Of a stretch of DNA of 24,926 nt, positions 1 to 9,231 are shown in pieces. A program made the translations under genes and the position numbers. The stretch is from Thermoanaerobaculaceae bacterium (GTDB taxonomy: Bacteria; Acidobacteriota; UBA4820), in the NCBI GenBank assembly GCA_012798145.1, contig JAAZNT010000333.1, positions 1 to 24,926 of the forward strand, in the 5' to 3' direction. Each line of letters begins with the position of its first letter. Positions within the stretch are counted from its first letter, which is position 1. The notes beneath the pieces are model-generated. The model did no database searches. It saw only the letters and a program-made list of their open reading frames with translations, and was not told the DNA's origin.

Positions 1-2957
1 CATCACTTTCACTAATTGCTCAGACCACAGGCGGAGCCCTTCAGGGAAAAATTACTGATGAAAAAGGCGAACCTGTTCCTGGCGCAGTTGTAAGAATTTC
101 AGGTCCTACCCTTCAGGGAACTCAGGGAACCGGAAGCGATATGAATGGAGAATACTACTTCCCATTCCTTCCTCCCGGCAGAGACTACTCAATTAAAGTT
201 GAAGCCCCCGGGTATGCGACTGCAATCAGGAACGGCGTTGAAATTCCACTCGGAACAACCATTAAATTGAACTTCCAGTTGAGCACTGGCGGAGCAGAAA
301 TGGTTGTCACCGGCGCGGCGCCAATTATTGACACAAGAAAAGTGGAAACTGGAGCAAATCTTTCTGACACAATGATAACAAGCATCCCTCTTGACAGATC
401 CTCAAGAGGTCTTGCCTTTTTGGCTCCGGGCGCAGTTACATCAGGTCTTGCCAACCAGCCCTCATTTGCTGGAGCATCAGGTCCTGAAAACTCCTATATT
501 GTCAACGGAGTTGAAATTGCAAGTTCAGCAGACGGAAGAAATATGAGCAACCTCAACTTTGATTTCATTGAAGCATACGAAGTCAAAACTGGCGGTATGG
601 ACGCAGAATTTGGCGGATTGATGGGCGGAGCAATCAACTCAATTACAAAGAGCGGCGGAAACGAATTCCACGGCGGGCTCTTTGCGTACTATTGGGATGA
701 TAGCCTCGGCGCTAAAGAAAGAAAACTTGATAATCCTACTGAAGTTGATTACATTAAAGCAAACAAAATCTATGACATCGGCGGATATCTTGGCGGTTAC
801 ATTTTGAAAGATAAACTTTGGTTTTTTGCCGCTTATGACTGGAACAAAGATGAAGCGGAATACACCGCAGAAGGAACAGACGCCAATGTTACACTTGGTG
901 GAGCGCCTTCATATTCTTGGGCAAGAGGAACGGGATACAAAATCTCAAACAAAGATCCCCAATATGCTTGGAAACTTACCTACAATTTCAATGAAAATCA
1001 CAGATTTGTCATTTCCTTCTTTGGAAACCAACTCACAACTGACGATGTAAGAAACCTCAACAACCCAAGTTCCATTGCTTCCAAATATGATGTCAAGAGA
1101 AAGAATTATGGCGCCAACATCCAATGGAACGCTACTTGGACGCCAAAATTCTTCACAGAAGTCAATGTTGGAACAAGAAGATCTTGGTTTGACAGCCGTC
1201 CAAAGAGCGAAATCGCAGCAAACAACTGGGGATACTATTATAGGTATGGATCAGGAACTTACGCTGGCTATCAGGTTATCCCCACCGGAACAAACACATA
1301 TGATTCAGCGACAAGAGCCATCAATCTTGATTCATGGCTACCATCACTCGGCGGAAGAACTTATGAAATTGAAAAGGATTTCAACGACCAGTTGCGCTTA
1401 AAGGGAACAAACCTCTTCAATTGGGCTGGCAAGCACGAACTTTCTTATGGCTTGCAGTATTTTGATATTTCCTACACCGACAATTTCAACTATACTGGAT
1501 CCGGCATCACCGAAACCAGCCAGTATGACCCCTTCTATGGTTTGACTTCAATGGGAGGCGCTGTTATTAGATGGCATAGAGCAGGCGACCTCAATGGAAA
1601 TGGATTGGCTGATGACTATTTGTTCCGTGCTCAGATGTTTATGACATCTCAAAACAAAGAAACCTCTCAAAAATATTACGCTTACTGGATGCAGGACAAC
1701 TGGCAGTTAACAGATTACTTTATGTTAAAACTTGGCGTTCGTCTTGACCAGATTCATATGAAGGGCGGAAAGAACCTTGAGTTGGTTCCAAATGTTGTTG
1801 GAACTGATCCCGACGGTTATCCGCTTTACGGAACTGGACATTATGCCGACGCTCCAACAAGAAAAGTGAAAATCAACGATGAATGGGCTCCAAGAATTGG
1901 ATTCACTTGGGATGTTTTCCACAATGGCAAGAGCAAACTTTACGGCTTCTACGGCTGGTATTATGAAAGAATTCCTCAGGATTTGGCTATCCGCGCTTTG
2001 ACGACTGAATTCTTCCATTTTGCTTACTATATGGATCCAGCTTTAACACAGACCTACGATTATTCTTGGACTAACGGACTTGAAACAACACAGATTGTTG
2101 GCGGACCCAACGGCGAAAAACTTAAGGGTTCTTACAACAAAGAGTCGATCTTGGGATTGCAGTATGAACTTAAACCCGATTTGAATGTCGGTGCAAGATT
2201 GGTTTATCGTTCAATCGGCAGAGTCATTGAAGACATCTCTTACGACGGCGCTGTAACTTACATCGTTACAAACCCCGATAAGTGGACAGATATGTGGGTT
2301 CCCGACGCTCTCGGCAGGCCGGGATACTGGTGGAGATTCCCCAAGCCGGTTAGAATCTACAAGGCACTTGAACTTACTTTGGATAAGAGATTTTCAAACA
2401 ACTGGCAGATGGGCGGATCATATGTTCTTTCAAGACTTCATGGAAACTATGAAGGTCTCTTCTCCAACGACAACGGACAACTTGATCCCAACATCACTTC
2501 AAAATATGATATTCCGACCTTGCTTGTGAATGGATACGGACTTCTTCCTAACGACAGAACTCATGTTTTGAAACTCTACGGCTCCTATTCATTCCCCTTC
2601 GGGCTTGACCTTTCAGGAAACTTCCAACTTCAGAGCGGAACCCCGATTTCAAAACTCGGCGCTGACGATGCTTACGGAATGAACGAAGGTTTCTGTGCAC
2701 CAAGAGGAACTGCCGGAAGAACCCCGACGACTTGGACATTTGACTTCGGAGCAAGATACCACTTCAAACTCTGGAAATCAGATCTCGGCTTCAGAGTTGA
2801 TGTTCTTAACCTCTTCAACTGTCAGAAGACAACATCTGTTGACCAGACCTACAACACCGAAAGCACTGAAGATGTTCAGACCTATCCTTACTTTGGCGTT
2901 GAGACTGCCCACCAGAGAGCAAGAAGAGTCAGATTCGCTATTCAGTGGACATTCTAA
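1..2957 (+). CDS. Oar-like TonB-dependent receptor, 5'-truncated by window edge
   Basis: The reading frame is open from base 3, so the gene begins outside the window and the internal ATG at 141 is not its start. The first residues (SLSLIAQTTGGALQG) look like the end of a signal peptide with cleavage near the Gln. A carboxypeptidase-regulatory-like beta-sandwich follows (KGEPVPGAVV, GEYYFPFLPPG). Next comes a plug-like domain containing EAYEVKTGGMDAEFGG and GGAINSITKSGGN, a hallmark of Oar-type receptors. The rest is a long beta-barrel rich in aromatic residues that alternate with polar ones, ending in the typical C-terminal Phe (FAIQWTF). About 985 residues are present, near full length for the family. 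It should sit in the outer membrane and import or sense a ligand with TonB energy; the substrate cannot be told. It is transcribed alone and closed by a strong terminator. Confidence 0.93.
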   Translation, partial: SLSLIAQTTGGALQGKITDEKGEPVPGAVVRISGPTLQGTQGTGSDMNGEYYFPFLPPGRDYSIKVEAPGYATAIRNGVEIPLGTTIKLNFQLSTGGAEMVVTGAAPIIDTRKVETGANLSDTMITSIPLDRSSRGLAFLAPGAVTSGLANQPSFAGASGPENSYIVNGVEIASSADGRNMSNLNFDFIEAYEVKTGGMDAEFGGLMGGAINSITKSGGNEFHGGLFAYYWDDSLGAKERKLDNPTEVDYIKANKIYDIGGYLGGYILKDKLWFFAAYDWNKDEAEYTAEGTDANVTLGGAPSYSWARGTGYKISNKDPQYAWKLTYNFNENHRFVISFFGNQLTTDDVRNLNNPSSIASKYDVKRKNYGANIQWNATWTPKFFTEVNVGTRRSWFDSRPKSEIAANNWGYYYRYGSGTYAGYQVIPTGTNTYDSATRAINLDSWLPSLGGRTYEIEKDFNDQLRLKGTNLFNWAGKHELSYGLQYFDISYTDNFNYTGSGITETSQYDPFYGLTSMGGAVIRWHRAGDLNGNGLADDYLFRAQMFMTSQNKETSQKYYAYWMQDNWQLTDYFMLKLGVRLDQIHMKGGKNLELVPNVVGTDPDGYPLYGTGHYADAPTRKVKINDEWAPRIGFTWDVFHNGKSKLYGFYGWYYERIPQDLAIRALTTEFFHFAYYMDPALTQTYDYSWTNGLETTQIVGGPNGEKLKGSYNKESILGLQYELKPDLNVGARLVYRSIGRVIEDISYDGAVTYIVTNPDKWTDMWVPDALGRPGYWWRFPKPVRIYKALELTLDKRFSNNWQMGGSYVLSRLHGNYEGLFSNDNGQLDPNITSKYDIPTLLVNGYGLLPNDRTHVLKLYGSYSFPFGLDLSGNFQLQSGTPISKLGADDAYGMNEGFCAPRGTAGRTPTTWTFDFGARYHFKLWKSDLGFRVDVLNLFNCQKTTSVDQTYNTESTEDVQTYPYFGVETAHQRARRVRFAIQWTF

Positions 2958-2980
2958 TCGTAAATTTCAGCAAAAAGAAA

Positions 2981-3007
2981 AGCCCCGGGAAACCGGGGCT
3001 TTTTTTT
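2981..3007 (+). terminator. Rho-independent terminator of the TonB receptor gene, probably bidirectional
   Basis: A perfect 8-bp stem AGCCCCGG / CCGGGGCT with a GAAA tetraloop is followed by a run of seven T. It starts 23 bases after the receptor stop codon. The upstream side is A-rich, so on the minus strand the same hairpin is followed by TTTTCTTTTT and could also stop the converging operon that ends at 3092. Confidence 0.95.
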
Positions 3008-3065
3008 ACTCGTTAGTTTTTAACCAAGATTTGTCATTAAAAAAACTTTACCAAACGATTAGAGA

Positions 3066-3099
3066 TTGCTTAGGGAAATGGGCTTGATAACCTAAGCAA
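3066..3099 (-). other. Inverted repeat overlapping the nfo stop codon
   Basis: TTGCTTAGG (3066-3074) and CCTAAGCAA (3091-3099) form a perfect 9-bp stem with a 16-base loop. It spans the last codons of the endonuclease IV gene. No T-run follows in either direction, so it is more likely an mRNA 3'-end stabilising hairpin or a weak terminator than a classical one. Confidence 0.5.
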
Positions 3100-3931
3100 A
3101 AGAATAGAGAAGTTTAATTTCTTCTTCCCAGAGATCTGGTTCAGGTGTTTCAAGAATCAAAGGAATATTTTCAAACCTTTTGTCTTTGACTATAAATTTA
3201 AATGGGTTAATTCCAAGGTTTCCCTTGCCAAGAGATTCGTGTCTGTCAACATTGCTTTTAAATTCAGATTTGGAGTCGTTTAGATGCCATCCTTTTAAAA
3301 AGTTTAGCCCAATGATTTTTTCAAACTGATTTATTGTATATTCGTATGAATCCTTTGTCCTTAAATCATAACCAGAAGCGAAAAGGTGGCAGGTATCAAG
3401 ACATACCCCAATCCTTGATTTGTCTTTAATTTGGTCAATTAAGTATTTTATTTGTTCAAAATTTCGTCCTACTGAACCGCCCTGACCGGCGGTGTTTTCT
3501 ATTACCGCGACCACTTTATCCGTTTTCATTAGGCACCTGTTGACAGAGTTTGCAATCGAATTAAGGCAATCCTCGTCCGACATCTCTCCTCTGTGGCTTC
3601 CGGGATGAAAGTTGAGCATTTTTAAGCCAAGCAGTTCGCATCTTTTCAGTTCATCAAGAAACGCCTCTTCAGATTTTTTCCTTATTTCTGGATCAGGGCT
3701 TCCCATATTTATTAAATAGGTGTCGTGAGGAAGAATATATTCTGGTTCATAACCGAATTGTTCACAATTTTTCTTAAAAAATTTTATGTTGTCTTCTTTA
3801 AGAGGAGGAGATTTCCATTGTCGCTGGTTCTTTGTAAAAAAAGCAAAAGTTTTTGCACCAATCAATGAGGCGTTTATAGGGGCGTTTTCTACTCCGCCGC
3901 TTGCACTTATGTGGGCGCCTATCTTTTTCAT
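3092..3931 (-). CDS. nfo: Endonuclease IV (AP endonuclease)
   Basis: This 279-residue TIM-barrel enzyme cleaves the phosphodiester bond 5' of abasic sites in base excision repair and carries three Zn ions. Every metal ligand known from the Escherichia coli enzyme is present at the identical residue number: H69, H109, E145, D179, H182, H216, D229, H231 and E261. Family signatures are visible: GAHISASGG at the N-terminus, FHPGSH (108-113) and CLDTCHLFASGYD (177-189). The ATG abuts the TAG stop of the methyltransferase gene with no gap. It is the last gene of the seven-gene minus-strand operon. Length is normal and I see no defect. Confidence 0.97.
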   Translation of the reverse strand: MKKIGAHISASGGVENAPINASLIGAKTFAFFTKNQRQWKSPPLKEDNIKFFKKNCEQFGYEPEYILPHDTYLINMGSPDPEIRKKSEEAFLDELKRCELLGLKMLNFHPGSHRGEMSDEDCLNSIANSVNRCLMKTDKVVAVIENTAGQGGSVGRNFEQIKYLIDQIKDKSRIGVCLDTCHLFASGYDLRTKDSYEYTINQFEKIIGLNFLKGWHLNDSKSEFKSNVDRHESLGKGNLGINPFKFIVKDKRFENIPLILETPEPDLWEEEIKLLYSFA

Positions 3932-4942
3932 CTACTTCTTCCTTCCGCAAATTATTCTTGACTGCGAAGGCCCTTCAAAATCAAGAGTTTCAATGTCAAC
4001 TATTCCAGAAGATGCAAGAAAATTCTTTAGTTCCGACTCTGTGTAGGATTTGCCTTCTTTGGTTCCAATGAGCATATTGAGTGAGAAAATTGCTGGGAAC
4101 AGTGGACCAGTCTGATCATCGTCAAGGACAAATTCGTGGATAAAAATTTTTCCTCCTTTATTTAAAGAGGAAGTGGCTATTTTCACAATTTTGCTTGCAC
4201 TCTTTTCACCTTCGCCGTGAAGTATGTGGGAAAGCCAGACTGCGTCAAATTTCTCTGTAATGGTGTCTTTTGTAAAATCGAAGGGAACGAATCTGATTCT
4301 TGATTTAAGCCCAAACCCTGATATCAACTTGTTTGCAAAGACAGCGCTCTGCTTCAAATCGTAAATCTTTGCCTCTAACTCAGGATTTTTAAGACAAAAA
4401 TGAATTGCGTATGTTCCGGGGCCTCCTCCAAGGTCGAGAAGTGTCTTGCACCCCTTCAATTCAATTAAATCTGCCACTCTTGGGGCTATCAGTGAAGCGT
4501 TGTTGAACATCCCCATCAGAAACGCTTCAAGTTCTTTCTCATCAGGTTTGTGGATGCTTCTTTTCTTTATTGGCTTTCCTGTTTTTACTGCTTTTGGAAG
4601 AAAAGCCCAATATTTTGAGAGATAGTGGTGATGTCTTACCATATAGCCGAGATATTCTGGCGAGTTTTTGGAAAGAAATTCAACGGCTTCTCTGCTGTCA
4701 AAATATATTTCCCCCTCTTTTTCAAGAAATCCAAGCGCCGTAAGCGCAGATACTATTGCTTTCGCTCCTCTTTTGCTTAAAGAAAGTTCTGCGGCAATTT
4801 CGTCAATAGTCATTCCTTCTTCGTCAAGAAGCGTAAAAATGTCAAGTTCAACCCCGGTATGCAGGGCGAAAGATTCCCAATATTTCCCTGACAGTTCAAG
4901 AATTCTTGCTGGATTTGAGCTTTTTTCTTCTTTTTTACTCAT
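3932..4942 (-). CDS. SAM-dependent O-methyltransferase-like protein (methyltransferase family 2)
   Basis: 336 residues. The first about 90 residues form a winged-helix/dimerisation-like region (ELDIFTLLDEEGMTIDEIAAELSLS, then GFLEKEGEIYFDS), as in plant-type and antibiotic O-methyltransferases. The Rossmann SAM-binding motif I is LLDLGGGPGTYA (168-179). H239 and H242 in LSHILHGEG lie where the catalytic-base region of this family usually is, and a late HEFVLDDD segment is also typical. The acceptor substrate is unknown; there are no biosynthetic-cluster partners nearby, so a housekeeping, quinone-like or other small-molecule target is possible. The ATG overlaps the end of the upstream kinase gene by 8 bases. 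It is followed directly by nfo. Confidence 0.85.
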   Translation of the reverse strand: MSKKEEKSSNPARILELSGKYWESFALHTGVELDIFTLLDEEGMTIDEIAAELSLSKRGAKAIVSALTALGFLEKEGEIYFDSREAVEFLSKNSPEYLGYMVRHHHYLSKYWAFLPKAVKTGKPIKKRSIHKPDEKELEAFLMGMFNNASLIAPRVADLIELKGCKTLLDLGGGPGTYAIHFCLKNPELEAKIYDLKQSAVFANKLISGFGLKSRIRFVPFDFTKDTITEKFDAVWLSHILHGEGEKSASKIVKIATSSLNKGGKIFIHEFVLDDDQTGPLFPAIFSLNMLIGTKEGKSYTESELKNFLASSGIVDIETLDFEGPSQSRIICGRKK

Positions 4943-5525
4943 TGCAGCCTCCCTTCAATTCTTTCCATCTAACCACGAGTCTATTGTAAATCGGTTCAAG
5001 TTTTTTGTGAAGGTCTTCTTTTTTGCCATCATTAATAACAACTTCGTCAGCAAGCGACAATGTGTTTTGGATTTGCTGTCCCGCTCCGCTTGAATTCTCC
5101 TCTTCTTCCTTTTTTGCAAACTCCTCAAAGGATGAGATTGAATCTCCATCGCGCATTCTTTTTTTTGCTCTTTCATATCTCATTTTTTGAGGAGCGTCAA
5201 TGCCAAGCAAGAAGAACAAGAGGCAGTTGTTTTTAAGGAATTCAACTTCTGAAGGGTGTCTAAAAGAATCAACAACGCTTTTTTCCACAAGTTTTTCAAA
5301 AGTTCTTTCGGCAAGGATGCTCATTCCATATTTAGCCCTCAATTCAGTGCCCGTTAAAATCAAATGCTCTCTTGAAGTTGTCAACCCATTTTTCAACGCT
5401 TCTTCTCTTACAACATCGGAAAGGGAAAAATATTTGAATCCTTTCTCAAGAAAAAATTGTGAAGCAAGTCCTTTTCCGGCTGCGTTTGGCCCAGAAAGCC
5501 CTACAACAAAAACTTTTTTTCTCAT
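4935..5525 (-). CDS. UPF0200-like P-loop nucleotide/dephospho-CoA kinase-type protein
   Basis: 196 residues with an N-terminal Walker A GPNAAGKG (12-19). Then come FSLSDVVREEALKNGL and REHLILTGTELRAKYGMSIL, which resemble the archaeal UPF0200 / adenylate-kinase-like group (SMGDVVREEA and ELR..YG). A VVDSFRHPSEVEFL segment matches the family's 'iDGiR...Ev' strand, and ERAKKRMRDGD supplies LID-type arginines. The reaction is unknown; phosphorylation of a nucleotide or a CoA precursor is only an inference. The ATG overlaps the upstream TGA as ATGA, a classic coupling arrangement, and the end overlaps the methyltransferase start by 8 bases. Confidence 0.75.
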   Translation of the reverse strand: MRKKVFVVGLSGPNAAGKGLASQFFLEKGFKYFSLSDVVREEALKNGLTTSREHLILTGTELRAKYGMSILAERTFEKLVEKSVVDSFRHPSEVEFLKNNCLLFFLLGIDAPQKMRYERAKKRMRDGDSISSFEEFAKKEEEENSSGAGQQIQNTLSLADEVVINDGKKEDLHKKLEPIYNRLVVRWKELKGGCNE

Positions 5526-6808
5526 TTTGACATCTCTTCAATATTTTTTTCTGCCACTTTTATTAAAAGTTCGTTTTCACCTAACAACGCATAGCGATAT
5601 TCGGGAAGCGCCAAAGAAGAATAACCTCTTAATTGATAGCACCTTCCAAGGAAAAAATGGGCTTTCCCGTGAGAAACCGTTTCGTAAGAATGGTTTATAA
5701 GCAGGTCATTCAAAATTTTCTCAGCTTCAGAATAGTTTCCAATTCTGTAATTTATGTAGCCAAGATAATAGAGCCCTTCCCCATAATGAATGTCAGTTGG
5801 ATTTGTTCTTAAAAACTCTTGCAGAAGAGGAAGAGTCTCTTCTTCTTTCAGATTTCTCAATTGGGCAACGATGCTCAAAAAATGAGGGGTTAATTTTGTG
5901 AAACTTGAATATCTGTTTTTTGAATACTTGATGTAGTCTTGCTCTATTTCTCCAAAACTAAATTTAGTGCTTTTTTCTAAGAATTTTATAAAATCGGTTT
6001 CTTCAACAAAATATGGCAACAAATCTTTTGGCGACCCACCCCCGCAGTTTTCTACCAAAAAGTCAACCAAATAGATTCCATTAAGAATGGGATGTGAAGT
6101 TTCAGAAGAGGCAGAAAATGACAAACTGCCGTCTCTTTCAATTTCAAGAATTTCTTGTTTTTCAATGTATTTATTCAAGCCAGAAAGAGAAGCAGAAATC
6201 CCAAACCTAAAAAATCTTGGAAATTTGATGAAATTTTTGTTGTTTTTTGTCAAAAGGGATTCCGCTATCCCCGAAGCCACCAACTCAAAAACAGGGATAG
6301 AATTATAAAGGACTTTTTGAAGAGAGAGGTAAATTGTGAAACTTCCATCTGAATTCTCTACAACATCGTAAGGATAACCTTTAGAAATATTTTTGCTTTC
6401 AGTCAGCTTTATTTCAATTTCGTCCTCTTTTGTGGGAAAAAGGGAGGATCTCTCCTCAAGAATTTTTACTGCAGTTGTTATTGAGGTTTCAACAGATGAG
6501 TTTGCTTTAATGACAGGAATAAAGTCAGCGGATTTTCCTTCGTATGGAAGAACTGAAATTCTCTCGATTGACAAAGGAAGTTTCTTCTTTTCGGAAGTAT
6601 TCTCCACAGGTATAGGAGGCGTATTTTGGCTTGGTTCTTTTTCTTTTTCCTTTTCGACGCTATTTATGGTTTGGACGCTGGTTTTGTCCGAAATTTTAAT
6701 AGTTTTTTCAATCTTATGCTTTTCGCTATTCTTTAAATGAATGATGACTTTTCCAAAAAGAAGAAGAAAGACCAAAAAAAGAAAGATTAGCAAAGCTCCC
6801 TTTTTCAC
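5522..6808 (-). CDS. Membrane-anchored TPR protein with decayed MA-type peptidase-like domain
   Basis: 428 residues starting at GTG, which shares one base with the upstream TAG. Residues 5-24 form an uncleaved signal-anchor-like segment, followed by a charged/proline-rich linker (30-75). Residues about 80-300 resemble gluzincin (peptidase_MA-like) domains: a predicted helix VFELVASGIAESLL where HExxH would be, FPRFFRFGISASLSG where 'lP.W..EGlA.y' would be, and a closing NGIYLVDFLVENCGGGSPKD...DFIKFLEKSTKFS. The zinc-binding residues are lost: F174 and A178 replace the two His, and the third-ligand Glu is absent. Two TPR-like helical pairs occur at about 342-375 and 380-412. It probably acts as a periplasmic-side scaffold next to BatDE. 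The peptidase homology is an inference. Confidence 0.75.
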   Translation of the reverse strand: MKKGALLIFLFLVFLLLFGKVIIHLKNSEKHKIEKTIKISDKTSVQTINSVEKEKEKEPSQNTPPIPVENTSEKKKLPLSIERISVLPYEGKSADFIPVIKANSSVETSITTAVKILEERSSLFPTKEDEIEIKLTESKNISKGYPYDVVENSDGSFTIYLSLQKVLYNSIPVFELVASGIAESLLTKNNKNFIKFPRFFRFGISASLSGLNKYIEKQEILEIERDGSLSFSASSETSHPILNGIYLVDFLVENCGGGSPKDLLPYFVEETDFIKFLEKSTKFSFGEIEQDYIKYSKNRYSSFTKLTPHFLSIVAQLRNLKEEETLPLLQEFLRTNPTDIHYGEGLYYLGYINYRIGNYSEAEKILNDLLINHSYETVSHGKAHFFLGRCYQLRGYSSLALPEYRYALLGENELLIKVAEKNIEEMSK

Positions 6809-9231
6809 TATGGAACACCTAACTTAGAAGAGTCAACATAACCTTGCCCTTCTCCCCATTTTATTTTTGCCCATCCGGCAGAAATATCGTTCAAATATAC
6901 CACAGAACCTTCTGGCAATGAAGATTTTGGCGCAGTTTTGGGGTCTGGTTTCTCAAAAACTTCGCAGTTTTCCAGAACTACTGCTTCTCTAAATTCTCTA
7001 TTTAATGATACAGATTTATAGCAAAGAAGAGATAAAATTAATCCAATAACCATCAGAAAAATTGAAGATCTTGTCAAAAGATATCTTCTATTTAGAGCGC
7101 CAAATATTTTTAAAAGGGTAAAAATAAGGTTGCCGACAATAATGAATAAAAGAGCGGCATAAAAAATAATGCGAATATCCACTGATGTGATGAATTTGTC
7201 AAAAGGAGACATTTCGTAAGGAGCAATCTTTGATTTTATAAGAGATTGTGCTATGGACAAATTGGTTTTGGCGTCCGAAAATGATGGGTCAAGTTTTAGT
7301 GCTTTTTTGTAATAAAGAATCGAGTAAGGAATTCTGCCGCTTTCAAAATATGCGTTTGCGATGTTGTAATACAAAGCAGGATAAGTGTCTCCGTAATCTT
7401 CCACCATCTTATAGTATTTTATTGCTTCGCCGTAATTGCCTTTTAACTGCTCCTCATAACCTTTTTTAAAGAGGATGTCAGTTGAATCCTTAGTAAAATG
7501 TGGCAGGGCAAAAATTACCATAAGCAAAAATGCAAAAGTTTTTAATTTCACTTCTTTTCCTTTGAGGATAGATGTTGCCTTCAGAAGCCGCTTTTTGAGT
7601 TCTGTTTTTTGAACTTTTTCTGAGGAAAACTCAGCCGAGTCAATTTCCTGCAAAAGGTCAATAATGTTTTTGGCTGTTTTTTCGCTAATCTGCGCTGTTT
7701 TCAACTTCTCTTCAATCGTTGACAATGTCAAAGAAGAGGCAGGTTCGTTTATTATCATTTCAAGGAAAGATTCGAGAGATTTTCGCAAATGGGAATGAAA
7801 CTCTTTGCTCTTTCTTGCGTCAAGATTGCTTTTTGCTTTCTTTAACTCTCTAAATGCTTTTTGCTCAAGTGCCCTTGCTTTGATTTTAGCAGGGGAAAGG
7901 AATAGTTTTTCAAGAAAAGACCAGAAAATGAAAACAGTTAATGTTATCAAAAACGGCAGAAACAGAAAAAGAAAGTTTCTTGAAGGAAATTCATCTTTTT
8001 GCGGCTTGGACTTGCCCGGCTCTGGAATGGGAGGAAGTATGGAAATTTTCTTTTCTCCTTTTTCACTTGCGCCAGCCAAAACATTAATTTGAGGAATCTT
8101 CAAAGTGATAGTTTCATAAACTTTCTTTTTTGTATCAAAGAATATAAAGGAAATATCAGGAAGAGTTCTGTTTCCTTCTACAAGGGGAGTATAGGACAAA
8201 ACCGCTTTCTTTTTTGAAATTAATTTGCCGTCCAATTCCTCAGAAGAATCCGATACATTCATCGGGTAAGGTTCAAAAAAGGGTGATTGGGGAATATCAA
8301 AAGGTTCTGAAGGCAGAGCGCCTTCCCCTTCTATTTCAACTTCAACAGAAAAAATTTCCTTAACTTTTGCGGTTATTGTTTTTTGCGGGGAGATTCTGGC
8401 AACGAAATTTCCAACGCATCCTTTGAATCCTTTGGGCGGGGTCGGCAGAGGAAGTATAGAAACTTTCGCATCTCCTCCCTTCAACCTTACAATCTGGCTG
8501 ACCCCTTGAGATGTTTGAATTTTTGCGTCGCTTACAAATTGCGAAATATGAATTGATCCGCTTTTGAGAGGGAAAAGAACTGCTTTAAAAACCACTGCGT
8601 CAAGAAACAATTTTCCGTTTTTTTCAATTTTAGATGTTTTGGGGTATCTTGAGGAGGGGAGTTCAATTTTTCTAAAGCCGTCAAAATCGGGTTTATTTAC
8701 AAATTCAAAATTCCTCACCGATTCTCTTGTCAGAAGATGGAGAGTATAAACAATCGCCTCGCTTTCGTAGCATTCATTTTTTGAAACTCTTCCCTCCAAA
8801 AAAATTTCTATTGGACCGCTTGTCTTCTCTATCTGGGGCGACGGCGGAACGGGTTTGCTTCCTTCAACAACTTTCACTTCAAAACCAGTTGCTTTTAAAG
8901 TTTGATTTTCAACTTTAATTGAGAAGTCTCCCATCTTCGCCAAACCGGTTCTTGTCGGAGAGATTATGTAATGGTAAAGATAGGCAAAACCCTCTTTCAA
9001 TGGCTCAACGGTCTGATATTGACCCTTTACCGTTCCTCCGTCAATTTCTGGAAGCGACGGCTGCTGTATGGGAGATTTTAATCCTTCAAACCTCAAAGTG
9101 TAAGTGAAATTCTCGTCAAATTTTATTTCGCTTTTGTTCACTCTTGATGTAAGCGAAACAAAAGGGAATGAGGAAACGCAAAAAAGCAAAGTGAAAGCCA
9201 AAAACCAAATCGGCTTAATTGAACTTTTCAA
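6808..9231 (-). CDS. BatD-BatE fusion protein (aerotolerance-type, TPR and SH3)
   Basis: 807 residues. A signal peptide (about 1-26) precedes a BatD-like beta-sandwich region to about residue 410, a membrane segment (about 415-440) and a cytoplasmic helical part. A second membrane segment (about 560-577) then starts a BatE-like half with a TPR pair (GYEEQLKGNYGEAIKYY, about 583-665), two more membrane segments (about 685-707 and 722-742) and a bacterial SH3 domain (about 747-806). BatD and BatE are usually separate genes in the MoxR/BatABCDE envelope-stress locus; here they are one frame. The TTG start is supported by AAGGAGG 12 bases upstream, inside the 3' end of smc, which overlaps by 17 bases. 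No moxR or batA/B gene lies in the window. Binding partners are inferred only. Confidence 0.82.
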   Translation of the reverse strand: MKSSIKPIWFLAFTLLFCVSSFPFVSLTSRVNKSEIKFDENFTYTLRFEGLKSPIQQPSLPEIDGGTVKGQYQTVEPLKEGFAYLYHYIISPTRTGLAKMGDFSIKVENQTLKATGFEVKVVEGSKPVPPSPQIEKTSGPIEIFLEGRVSKNECYESEAIVYTLHLLTRESVRNFEFVNKPDFDGFRKIELPSSRYPKTSKIEKNGKLFLDAVVFKAVLFPLKSGSIHISQFVSDAKIQTSQGVSQIVRLKGGDAKVSILPLPTPPKGFKGCVGNFVARISPQKTITAKVKEIFSVEVEIEGEGALPSEPFDIPQSPFFEPYPMNVSDSSEELDGKLISKKKAVLSYTPLVEGNRTLPDISFIFFDTKKKVYETITLKIPQINVLAGASEKGEKKISILPPIPEPGKSKPQKDEFPSRNFLFLFLPFLITLTVFIFWSFLEKLFLSPAKIKARALEQKAFRELKKAKSNLDARKSKEFHSHLRKSLESFLEMIINEPASSLTLSTIEEKLKTAQISEKTAKNIIDLLQEIDSAEFSSEKVQKTELKKRLLKATSILKGKEVKLKTFAFLLMVIFALPHFTKDSTDILFKKGYEEQLKGNYGEAIKYYKMVEDYGDTYPALYYNIANAYFESGRIPYSILYYKKALKLDPSFSDAKTNLSIAQSLIKSKIAPYEMSPFDKFITSVDIRIIFYAALLFIIVGNLIFTLLKIFGALNRRYLLTRSSIFLMVIGLILSLLCYKSVSLNREFREAVVLENCEVFEKPDPKTAPKSSLPEGSVVYLNDISAGWAKIKWGEGQGYVDSSKLGVP

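Noticed and set aside
2695..3087. Open frame overlapping the receptor 3' end on the + strand
   Set aside because: It runs out of frame through the receptor gene and across the terminator, with no recognisable domain or ribosome-binding site.
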